Positions 12,554-17,812 are shown, counted from the first letter of the stretch. The stretch: DNA of 17,878 nucleotides from JBBDLF01 sp040879025 (GCA_040879025.1 JBBDLF010000030.1:1-17878); one strand, 5' to 3'. Made by a program: numbers and translations. The notes: generated from the sequence alone by a model not told the origin.

Positions 12554-13468
12554 TCATTCAGGTAGCGGTATGAACTCATCCTCGTCCCCCGGCACCTTCG
12601 GGAAACGCTGGGCTTTCCAATCCGCCTTGGCCTGTTCGATGCGCGCCTTGCGACTGGACACGAAGTTCCACTCGATAAACCGCGGCGTCATCCGCTCACC
12701 GCCGATGATACCAATACGCGACTCGGTCACCGCCTCCACCACCACGCCGGGCTGATCACTCAAAATGGCCAGCGAGTGCTCCGGTATCTCCGTATCCTTC
12801 GCTTTCAGGCGACCACTGGCCACATACACGGCCCGCTCCTCGGCATCCGGTAGCACCAGGGTCTGCCCGGCCTGCAGCTGCGCTTCCACATAGAGGGTGT
12901 TGGCAAAGGTTTTCACCGGCGAGGTCACCCCGTAGGCGCTGCCCATCATCACTCGTACCGATACCCCCTCAACCGTGACGGCGGGAATCTCCGCTGAAAG
13001 ATAGTGATAAAAAGCCGGTTCGATTTCCTCGTCGGCTTCCGGCAATGCCAACCACAGTTGCAGGCCATGCAGGCAATGGGGCCGGGCTGTGACTTGTGGA
13101 TCTTCCCGCTCGGAATGCACAATGCCACGACCCGCCACCATCAGATTGATATCACCGGGACGTATCGGTTGCAGGCTGCCCAGAGAGTCCCGATGCAGGA
13201 TTTCGCCCTCGAACAAATAGGTGACAGTCGCCAGGTTCACATGGGGATGGGGGCGAACGTTGATGCCCTGCCCCGCCGGAAATTCCGCCGGGCCCATGTG
13301 ATCGAAGAAGATCCAGGGACCGACCATTCTGCGCTCGACCGTGGGCAAAGCGCGCCGCACCGAAAAACCACCCAGGTCTTTGTCGCGCGGCCGAACGATC
13401 AGTTCAATGGCACCAGAGCCGCCGGAACGATCACAGGCCTGCTCCACAATTTTTGTTGCTACACTCAT
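12554..13468 (-). CDS. Pirin-family bicupin protein
   Basis: 304 residues, full length for pirin. The N-terminal cupin holds WIFFDHMGPAEFPAGQGINV, then RPHPHVNLATVTYLFEGEIL. The metal ligands are H74, H76, H118 and E120 (RPHPH and GIVHSE), matching the HxH...HxE set of pirins. The C-terminal cupin covers ~175-260, followed by a RFIEWNFVSSRKARIEQAKA tail. Pirins are iron-binding redox-type proteins, some with quercetinase activity; the substrate here is unknown. AGGAGA lies 7 nt before ATG 13468. Nine bases separate it from the porin fragment upstream. Not cassette-like. Confidence 0.92.
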   Translation of the reverse strand: MSVATKIVEQACDRSGGSGAIELIVRPRDKDLGGFSVRRALPTVERRMVGPWIFFDHMGPAEFPAGQGINVRPHPHVNLATVTYLFEGEILHRDSLGSLQPIRPGDINLMVAGRGIVHSEREDPQVTARPHCLHGLQLWLALPEADEEIEPAFYHYLSAEIPAVTVEGVSVRVMMGSAYGVTSPVKTFANTLYVEAQLQAGQTLVLPDAEERAVYVASGRLKAKDTEIPEHSLAILSDQPGVVVEAVTESRIGIIGGERMTPRFIEWNFVSSRKARIEQAKADWKAQRFPKVPGDEDEFIPLPE

Positions 13469-13477
13469 TCCGCTCTC

Positions 13478-13960
13478 CTATTCGTTTCTGTCGCGGTGGC
13501 CATCGGGGCGGTTCCACTGATAATCAATGCTGACCGACGGCGTGTGCGCCACGAAATAGCCTTCCACGTCCGCAGTGCCGGGCACAGGATTCAGACCGCG
13601 AACATAGACGGCATCATTGTCCTCCAGGCGCCAGAAAAAATTCCAGTCCAGCGCTATCCCCAGTTTCGGTGTCACGATCCAACTGATTTCCGGCTCGATG
13701 TTGTAGAAGTTTTGCGGCGCATAGATGGCCGCCTCCTCGAAGTAGGCCAGGTTGGGGAACAGCGGATTGAAGGTTTGCAGATGCTTGTCAGTGGGATCCC
13801 CATCACCGCATCCCCGCCGAATGTCGGGTTTCATCGGCAATACCTTGCACATAAACAGCTTCGTGCCGCTTCAATCCCAGGTAGTACACATCTGTCTTGC
13901 CCTCGCCGACAGACCAGGTGCTGTTCAGTCCCCCAATCGCGTCATCACGGTCACTGGTAT
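13478..13960 (-). pseudogene. Alginate-export (AlgE-like) porin, decayed
   Basis: Two frames on the minus strand carry pieces of one outer-membrane beta-barrel of the alginate_exp type. The upstream piece reads DDAIGGLNSTWSVGEGKTDV, YYLGLKRHEAVYVQG, DETRHSAG; the downstream piece reads GDGDPTDKHLQTFNPLFPNL, AAIYAPQNFYNIEPEISWIV, LDWNFFWRLEDNDAVYVRGL. They meet out of frame near 13810-13830, where a stretch of strands is missing, and the final strands and C-terminal aromatic residue are also lost (ends HRDRNE). No signal peptide remains. Non-functional. Confidence 0.75.
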
Positions 13961-14044
13961 TGTCGGATGAGACCGCCCTTGACTTTACCAACGGGCGTAA
14001 CGCGGAGGTGCTGGTGTTTGATCTGCGCCCGAATATGCAACCGC
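13958..14044 (+). pseudogene. C-terminal fragment of a pirin/YhhW-like bicupin
   Basis: A plus-strand frame reads LSDETALDFTNGRNAEVLVF then DLRPN, which resembles the last strands of YhhW/pirin-like bicupins (…isdE..l.l.....aEvLlFDL). It begins where the porin fragment ends and is followed by the AbiE remnant in another frame. Too short to be sure; inactive in any case. Confidence 0.4.
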
Positions 14045-14060
14045 AGATGGGCATCGGCGC

Positions 14061-14119
14061 GTGCGCGCTTACCGACATGGATGGCGCAGGAAGTGAGTGC
14101 GCTGGTGCCGCATGGCTGA
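14061..14119 (+). pseudogene. Tail of an AbiEi-like antitoxin gene (tentative)
   Basis: The frame ending at TGA 14117-14119 reads ARLPTWMAQEVSALVPHG. It overlaps the start of the AbiEii-like gene by 8 bp (ATGGCTGA), as co-translated type IV antitoxin and toxin genes do. The position and overlap suggest the C-terminus of the partner antitoxin (AbiEi or DUF6088-like). The rest of the gene is missing. Confidence 0.4.
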
Positions 14120-14324
14120 GTTCTTCGATCTCTCTGTCGATGACCGCCTGGAGGCCCTTGTTCGGGCCGCGAACGCTTCCGGCCGCCCTCCCCACCTGTT
14201 GGAAAAGGACGTTTGGGTCGTTTGGTCCCTGCGGCACCTCTTCGCCACACCCTATGCGTCGTACCTCATATTCAAGGGCGGTACATCTCTGTCCAGCCTT
14301 CGATTTGACCTTTCTTGCCAATGA
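14112..14324 (+). pseudogene. AbiEii-type nucleotidyltransferase toxin, N-terminal fragment
   Basis: ATG 14112 begins MAEFFDLSVDDRLEALVRAA, then HLLEKDVWVVWSLRHLFATP and YLIFKGGTSLS. The KGGTSLS motif is the nucleotidyltransferase signature of AbiEii/AbiGii toxins, which add nucleotides to tRNA in studied members. After KGGTSLS the sequence changes (SLRFDLSCQ, stop at 14324); normally the catalytic DxD/SxDxD-like stretch and ~200 residues follow. It is cut in the active site by the junction with the brnTA cassette, so inactive. Confidence 0.8.
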
Positions 14325-14350
14325 GTAAAAAAGGGATATTTTATACTCAT
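14315..14350 (+). promoter_or_regulatory. brnTA (second) promoter and operator
   Basis: TTGCCA (14315-14320), 16 bp, TATTTT (14337-14342). ATGAGTA (14321-14327) and TACTCAT (14344-14350) form a perfect 7-bp inverted repeat flanking the -10. The predicted first transcribed base coincides with the A of the putative ATA start (14349), the same geometry as in the other toxin-first operons here. Confidence 0.6.
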
Positions 14351-14612
14351 AAGCGATTTCGAGTACGATGACGATAAAAGCCAGGCCAATCTAAAGAAGC
14401 ACGGAATCGACTTTCTGGATACCCAGGCTCTGTGGAAAGACCCTGATCTACTGGAAATCCGGGCCAGATCGGATGACGAGCTTCGGTTTCTGGTCATAGG
14501 CCTTATAGACCCAAAGCACTGGTCTGCGGTCGCCACCTACAGAAACGGAACGATTCGGCTCATTTCTGTGAGACGTTCTCGAGCAAGAGAGGTAGAGCTT
14601 TATGAAAGCTAA
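14349..14612 (+). CDS. brnT: BrnT-type toxin lacking a standard start codon
   Basis: The frame ISDFEYDDDKSQANLKKHGI, DFLDTQALWKDPDLLEIRAR, then FLVIGLIDPKHW and IRLISVRRSRAREVELYES is a full BrnT RNase toxin of 87 codons. No ATG, GTG or TTG lies at the N-terminus: the family-like start maps to ATA 14349, and the frame upstream is short and closed by a TGA. ATA is very rarely used for initiation, so the toxin may be silent or expressed very weakly; a start-codon mutation (ATG to ATA) would explain it. The 3' end overlaps brnA by 11 bp. Confidence 0.7.
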   Translation: MSDFEYDDDKSQANLKKHGIDFLDTQALWKDPDLLEIRARSDDELRFLVIGLIDPKHWSAVATYRNGTIRLISVRRSRAREVELYES

Positions 14613-14871
14613 AGATTTTGACAAGAAATTTGACCAAGGCAAAAAGGACATCATTGATGATCTTGATTTGTCTACGGCACGCCGCTCCAACCAGGAACAC
14701 AAGCGCATCAATGTTGACTTTCCCTCATGGGTCGTAGAGTCGCTAGATCGTGAAGCGGCTCGTATTGGCGTTACCCGGCAGTCGATCATCAAGGTCTGGT
14801 TGGTTGAGCGTTTGAACGCAGAGGCTGCTAACAAGCTGCTGAATGGTGACGCCACAGGCGGCGCACATTAG
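14602..14871 (+). CDS. brnA: BrnA-type ribbon-helix-helix antitoxin
   Basis: 89 residues: acidic N-terminus (KKFDQGKKDIIDDLDLSTAR), then RINVDFPSWVVESLDREAAR and IGVTRQSIIKVWLVERLNAE as the ribbon-helix-helix. AGAGG lies about 9 nt before ATG 14602. Residues from about E74 to the end (AANKLLNGDATGGAH) are encoded inside the cassette's own attC (14823-14887), so the C-terminal tail doubles as recombination site. Intact while its toxin lacks a start codon. Confidence 0.85.
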   Translation: MKAKDFDKKFDQGKKDIIDDLDLSTARRSNQEHKRINVDFPSWVVESLDREAARIGVTRQSIIKVWLVERLNAEAANKLLNGDATGGAH

Positions 14872-14887
14872 CGGAGCGTTAGCAGCC
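14823..14887 (+). other. attC site overlapping the brnA coding end
   Basis: GGCTGCTAAC (14823-14832) and GTTAGCAGCC (14878-14887) are perfect 10-bp inverted repeats. The inner arms GCTGCTGAATGGTGACGCC and GGCGGCGCACATTAGC pair with unpaired bases, around an ACA tip. The site spans the brnA stop codon (14869-14871). It closes the brnTA cassette and opens the hicAB cassette. Confidence 0.85.
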
Positions 14888-14917
14888 ATCGTCAGAAATG
14901 GTGCCAAAGCTGGATGC

Positions 14918-14945
14918 TTTACATGGTACCTAAATTTGGTACCAT
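14918..14945 (+). promoter_or_regulatory. hicAB operator and probable promoter
   Basis: ATGGTACC (14923-14930) and GGTACCAT (14938-14945) form a perfect 8-bp inverted repeat with a 7-bp AT spacer, a good operator for HicB. TTTACA (14918-14923), 16 bp, TACCAT (14940-14945) is a weak promoter candidate whose transcript would start at the hicA ATG. The operator is convincing; the promoter less so. Confidence 0.6.
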
Positions 14946-14951
14946 ACTGGA

Positions 14952-15206
14952 ATGAAAAGGAAGCACCAGAAAACCCTGGAAGCTGTCTTCGCCCGTCCTG
15001 TGAGCGGCAATATCCAGTGGCGGGACGTTGAAGCGCTATTTGTCGAGCCTGGAGCGGAACTCAGTGAGCGCGAAGGTAGTCGGGTTGCCGTGGTTGTTTT
15101 CGGTGAAGTTTGAGTATTTCACCGACCTCATCCGGGTCCGAGTACCGATAAAGGCGCCGTGGCCAGCATTCGCAAATGGTTAGAGCAGCACGGGGTATCA
15201 CCATGA
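14952..15206 (+). pseudogene. hicA: HicA-type toxin with an in-frame TGA
   Basis: From ATG 14952 the frame reads MKRKHQKTLEAVFARPVSGN, IQWRDVEALFVEPGAELSER, EGSRVAVVVFGEV, then TGA (15111-15113), then VFHRPHPGPSTDKGAVASIR and KWLEQHGVSP to the stop at 15204-15206. It is a complete HicA (YcfA-type, dsRBD-like mRNA interferase) in one frame with a single nonsense codon where the family has Arg (GEVRVFHRPHP): CGA to TGA is one transition. The stop precedes the conserved FHRPHP stretch, so the 53-residue product should be inactive. No other lesion is visible, indicating a recent event. Confidence 0.88.
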
Positions 15207-15541
15207 ACATCATGACGTTAGAAGACTACCACGCCAAAATTGAGTATGACCCTGAGTTGGATTCATTCAGAGGTGAAGTATTGGGACTTAACGGCGGAGC
15301 AGACTTCTATGGGCGTAATCCCAAGGAATTGCGTGCCGAGTTTAAGAAGTCGCTGCGTGTATTCCTGGAAGTATGCAAAGAAAAAGGCATTGAGCCGCGT
15401 CGCCACTACTCGGGTAAGTTTAATCTCAGAATTTCGCCTGAGCTACACGAGCAACTGGCTATTGCTGCCCAAGCAAACGGTAAAAGTATCAATACGCTAG
15501 CTCAAGAAGCATTGCGGCAGGTCGTCACAAATGACCGTTAG
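15203..15541 (+). CDS. hicB: HicB-type antitoxin
   Basis: 112 residues from ATG 15203, which overlaps the hicA stop by 4 bp (ATGA). The N-terminal HicB fold is YHAKIEYDPELDSFRGEVLG to FYGRNPKELRAEFKKSLRVF; the C-terminal DNA-binding ribbon-helix-helix is FNLRISPELHEQLAIAAQAN then GKSINTLAQEALRQVV. An in-frame ATG-less extension upstream exists but overlaps hicA, so 15203 is preferred. Normally it masks HicA and represses at the operator. Intact although hicA has a stop. GTTAGCAC at its end (15538-15545) resembles an attC right box, directly before the foreign vapC fragment. Confidence 0.9.
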   Translation: MNIMTLEDYHAKIEYDPELDSFRGEVLGLNGGADFYGRNPKELRAEFKKSLRVFLEVCKEKGIEPRRHYSGKFNLRISPELHEQLAIAAQANGKSINTLAQEALRQVVTNDR

Positions 15542-15547
15542 CACCTG

Positions 15548-15769
15548 ATACCAGTGCGGTTGGTTGGTGTGGATATCCATGAATCCTTAAGAATCGCCGT
15601 TGATCATAATATATACGCTTATGACGCATACTTTCTGCAGTGCGCCAGAGCATATTCTTTTCCATTGCTGACTCTGGATAAACGGGTGAGGCAAGTTGCG
15701 GGGCAGTTAGGCATTCAAGTGGTGACGTGATGAAAGTTTTTACATATTCAGAGGCCAGGCAAAATCTTT
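15548..15769 (+). pseudogene. Truncated second copy of vapC-phd
   Basis: This stretch repeats 2865-3091 almost base for base, apart from scattered substitutions and a 5-bp deletion. It carries the last ~58 codons of VapC (PVRLVGVDIHESLRIAVDHN, AYDAYFLQCARAYSF, LDKRVRQVAGQLGIQVVT) and the first 13 codons of the Phd-type antitoxin (MKVFTYSEARQNL), then TAA. Most substitutions keep the frame, so it derives from a once functional sister allele and not from a recent copy of the local one. Toxin D6 and E41 are missing. The left end abuts the hicB stop region, the right end an IS3-type transposase end. Confidence 0.9.
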
Positions 15770-15770
15770 A

Positions 15771-16006
15771 AACTGTTGGGATAACGCGCCTACGGAGCGT
15801 TTCTTCAGGAGCTTGAAAACCGAATGGGTACCCAAAACAGGGTATCCTGATTTCACGTCAGCCAAGCAGTCTGTTACGGAATATATGATTGGTTATTACA
15901 GCAATTTACGGCCGCATACTCACAATGATGGACTGCCACCGAACGTGGCAGAACAGAATTACTGGAATGCTCAAAACGCGGTGGCCTAAAACACTTGGCC
16001 ACTACA
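15771..16006 (+). mobile_element. 3' end of an IS3-family element
   Basis: The frame from 15771 to TAA 15987-15989 reads NCWDNAPTERFFRSLKTEWV, FTSAKQSVTEYMIGYYSNLR, PHTHNDGLPPNVAEQNYW, the C-terminal end of the IS3 OrfB DDE transposase, including the catalytic-Glu region (DNAPTERFFRSLK). The rest of the element is missing. CTTGGCCACTACA (15994-16006) is a likely right inverted repeat ending with ACA. No start codon; inactive. The element probably removed the 3' part of the vapC-phd copy when it deleted. Confidence 0.8.
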
Positions 16007-16079
16007 AACAGCAGTAAGATTAAGCCATCTGCCAGGAGTTGAAGTGCAGGATGTTGCCGAGTCGCTGTGCATCCACCCA

Positions 16080-16348
16080 TCAGTGATCGCCGTAATGCCC
16101 ACCAATGCGAAGATGTAAATATATTTATCGTCAAATTTATAAATTAATCGGTCTTTTTGTGAAATTCGCTTCGACCAAAACCCTGCAAGGCTGTGTCGCA
16201 GTTGTTCGGGCTTTCCCAAACCTTTAGCAGGATCTGATCGAAGCATTTGTTTTAGTAACTTACGTAGTGCTTTGTGGAGGTTTTTATCTTTTTCTCTAAG
16301 CTCTTCATAAACAGCCCACGTGTTACCTTCAAATACCAGCGATCTCAT
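16080..16348 (-). pseudogene. yoeB: YoeB-type toxin with a C-terminal frameshift
   Basis: From ATG 16348 the frame reads MRSLVFEGNTWAVYEELREK, KPEQLRHSLAGFWSKRISQK, DRLIYKFDDKYIYIFA: a YoeB ribosome-dependent mRNase, with counterparts of E. coli E46 (GKPEQL) and R65 (KDRLIY). The family ends in a short HY-bearing tail. Here that tail (GGHYGDH, TGA at 16082-16080) lies in another frame: one base is missing near 16101-16107. As read, the protein runs on into unrelated sequence (LVGITAITDGW and further). Losing the catalytic His-Tyr tail should inactivate it. Total length to the corrected stop is 269 nt, one short of a multiple of three. Confidence 0.85.
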
Positions 16349-16607
16349 CCATTTTCTCGTCGGTAGGTACGTAGCCTTTACCCTGGTTGTGGGTTGCCAA
16401 AGAATCAGCAATCTGTTCCATTAGGGCGCTGTTTTGAAGAACATAGAGGGTTTCTTGCTCTCGTTCCCAGTCTTCGGCGCTCATAACCACAAAAGCTTCG
16501 CCTGACCGACGGGTCACTTTAATGGGAGCGTGTTCGCTAACCACCTGTTCTACAAAGGTTTTTAGGTTATCTCTAAACTTGTTTACGGTCACAGAATCCA
16601 TGGGCAT
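16329..16607 (-). CDS. yefM: YefM-type antitoxin
   Basis: 92 residues from ATG 16607 (or ATG 16601, two codons later). MDSVTVNKFRDNLKTFVEQV, then HAPIKVTRRSGEAFVVMSAE form the Phd/YefM DNA-binding domain; DWEREQETLYVLQNSALMEQ and the acidic end (VPTDEKMDEIAGI) bind YoeB. The frame extends to 16646, but that would cross the operator, so the later start is preferred. yoeB starts inside its 3' end (20-bp overlap). Antitoxin-first. Intact. Confidence 0.9.
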   Translation of the reverse strand: MPMDSVTVNKFRDNLKTFVEQVVSEHAPIKVTRRSGEAFVVMSAEDWEREQETLYVLQNSALMEQIADSLATHNQGKGYVPTDEKMDEIAGI

Positions 16608-16617
16608 CTTTACCAAA

Positions 16618-16636
16618 TGTACGGAATTACCGTACA
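16618..16636 (-). promoter_or_regulatory. yefM-yoeB operator
   Basis: TGTACGG (16618-16624) and CCGTACA (16630-16636) form a perfect 7-bp inverted repeat with a 5-bp spacer, 10 bp upstream of the yefM ATG. Characterised YefM operators contain TGTACA-type half-sites, which these resemble. A minus-strand TTGCTA (16646-16641) and TACATT (16621-16616) could be the promoter, with a long 19-bp spacer. Confidence 0.7.
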
Positions 16637-16650
16637 ACTTTAGCAAGAAA

Positions 16651-16740
16651 GCCTTAACAAAGCAAACCTGCGACCCACCAGAGGTATGGACTTAAAAAGC
16701 AGGCCACGCCCCTGGTGGGCCCGTATTTGCGGCGTTATAC
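16651..16740 (+). other. attC site
   Basis: Left box CCTTAAC (16652-16658, followed by AAAGC) and right box GTTATAC (16734-16740, preceded by GCGGC). Inner arms CCCACCAG (16674-16681) and CTGGTGGG (16712-16719) pair perfectly; outside these, GCAAACC pairs loosely with CCGTATTTGC. Ends the yefM-yoeB cassette. Confidence 0.8.
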
Positions 16741-16792
16741 GGCACCGCGCGCAGGGCGCTCAGGACGCGCTAAAGCGCGCCTGTTATTCAAG
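16741..16792 (+). other. Intron target hairpin
   Basis: GC-rich stretch holding GCGCGC-like palindromes (GACGCGCTAAAGCGCGCC, roughly 16764-16782) followed by TTATTCAAGCG. It occupies the same position relative to the intron stub as the hairpin plus TTCTTGAAGCG before the intron at 1202. This fits the stem-loop target of class C introns. Confidence 0.5.
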
Positions 16793-16880
16793 CGTGTGTG
16801 TCGGGCACGGCACAAAACTAGAGAGGTGCAAGTCCTCTTGCCAAGTGTTCGCAGAGCCGAAGGCTAGACAAAGGCAAGGC
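16793..16880 (+). mobile_element. 5' stub of a second group IIC intron
   Basis: GTGTGTGTCGGGCACGGCAC, then ACTAGAGAGGTGCAAGTCCT and CGCAGAGCCGAAGGCTAG match the first ~85 nt of the intron at 1202, with substitutions in both arms of helices that keep pairing. After about 16880 (AAAGGCAAGGC) the match stops and the PEP-enzyme fragment begins. The rest, including the maturase and domain V, is gone, so it cannot splice. Confidence 0.8.
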
Positions 16881-16896
16881 ATACCTATGAAGCTCG

Positions 16897-17600
16897 CATG
16901 GCGCGAGAGATATCCAATGTGATGATGCCCGCATTCGCGGGAATGGTGTCGCCGGCCGTCGTCGTCCGGCCGAAGACAGAAGAGATGAGCAAGCTCGTAG
17001 CCGAACTCGAGCGGGGCACTGCGGGCAATGTCGTGATCGAGATGGGGATTGCGTTGTATCGCCTTGCCGGGCGCCTCGATCGATCCGAATTCATCGATCT
17101 GGCCCGGCTGGCGGAGCAAATTGAGCGGCGGGAGTTGTCGGCAGAGTTCATGCGGGAGTGGGACCAGTTCCTCGCAACTTTCGGTTGGCGTGGACCAATG
17201 GAAACGGATCTGGCCAGCCCGCGTTATGCCGATGCCCCGGCCTTGCTTTGCGACAGATGTCTTTGATGGACGTCGAAGACAGCAACTTCGATCCCGAAGT
17301 CGCCCACCGCCGCAATGTCGAAGAGCAGCGGGGAGCCTATGCAGAATTGCGCCGTGCCTATCTGCTTAGGACGCTATCCGCAAACGTGCGCTGGCTCTGG
17401 GCCGAAGCCTGGCCGAGGAGGGGCGGCTTGACGTGGCCGAAGACGTGTTCGACCTGCGCTTTGCCGATCTGGAAGCAGCGGCGAAAAATTCAGCCCTCGA
17501 TTTGCGGAAGCTCCGAGAGGAGCGAACTCGCTTCCGGAAGATGAACGCGACGCTTACTGGAGTCAACGAAAATGAGAGCACACTACGATTTCTCAACGAT
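16897..17600 (+). pseudogene. PEP-utilising (PEP synthase/PPDK-like) enzyme, decayed fragment
   Basis: Frames in succession read ELERGTAGNVVIEMGIALYR, EFMREWDQFLATFGWRGPME, TDLASPRYADAP; then, shifted near 17240-17250, ALRQMSLMDVEDSNFDPEVA and HRRNVEEQRGAYAELRRAY; then, shifted again near 17365-17372, RKRALALGRSLAEEGRLDVA and EDVFDLRFADLEAAAKN. These match the region between the nucleotide-binding and phosphohistidine domains of PEP-synthase-like enzymes (fGwRGPmEmDlasPRy). No start, no ATP-grasp part and no phosphohistidine loop are present, and there are at least two frameshifts. It is a high-GC piece of foreign chromosomal DNA, inserted between the intron stub and an antitoxin gene. Confidence 0.7.
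17534..17575 (+). pseudogene. Possible tail of a deleted toxin gene
   Basis: A frame ending at TGA 17573-17575 reads PEDERDAYWSQRK and overlaps the ATG of the antitoxin gene by 4 bp (ATGA), the junction seen between toxin and antitoxin in such operons. Upstream this frame has no recognisable protein and overlaps the PEP-enzyme fragment. I infer the last dozen codons of a BrnT-like partner, but the evidence is the overlap and little else. Confidence 0.35.
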
Positions 17601-17787
17601 GAAGGGTAAGAAAAGCCCTTACACCAAATATCTCAAGCAGCCTGTAACAATGCGGCTGGATAAAGATTCTGTTGAATACTTCAAGTCTCTGGCTGAAGAG
17701 TCAGGGATTCCCTATCAAACTCTCGTAAACTTATACCTGAGAGAATGTGCAGCCAATGAAAAGAAGCTGGATTTGTCTTGGAAATAG
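17572..17787 (+). CDS. Orphan BrnA/CopG-type antitoxin
   Basis: 71 residues: MRAHYDFSTMKGKKSPYTKY (a frequent opening in this antitoxin type), then LKQPVTMRLDKDSVEYFKSL and AEESGIPYQTLVNLYLRECA as the ribbon-helix-helix. GGAG lies 9 nt before ATG 17572. No toxin gene precedes it except the short tail at 17534; the upstream DNA is a piece of a PEP-utilising enzyme. It could protect against related toxins elsewhere (including the BrnT at 7163) or be a relic. Its cassette ends in a clean attC. Confidence 0.85.
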   Translation: MRAHYDFSTMKGKKSPYTKYLKQPVTMRLDKDSVEYFKSLAEESGIPYQTLVNLYLRECAANEKKLDLSWK

Positions 17788-17812
17788 AAATTCAAGGGAA
17801 GTGAATGCAGCC

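Noticed and set aside
13004..14119. A 371-codon plus-strand open frame
   Set aside because: It runs antisense through pirin and the porin fragment. Only its last ~18 codons may be a true gene tail, and these were annotated separately.
15111..15113. TGA in hicA as a selenocysteine codon
   Set aside because: The family has arginine here, no SECIS-like hairpin was noticed directly after it, and HicA enzymes are not selenoproteins. A CGA to TGA mutation is simpler.
16686..16922. 78-codon plus-strand frame over the attC and intron stub
   Set aside because: It covers attC, the target hairpin and intron RNA; no family resemblance.
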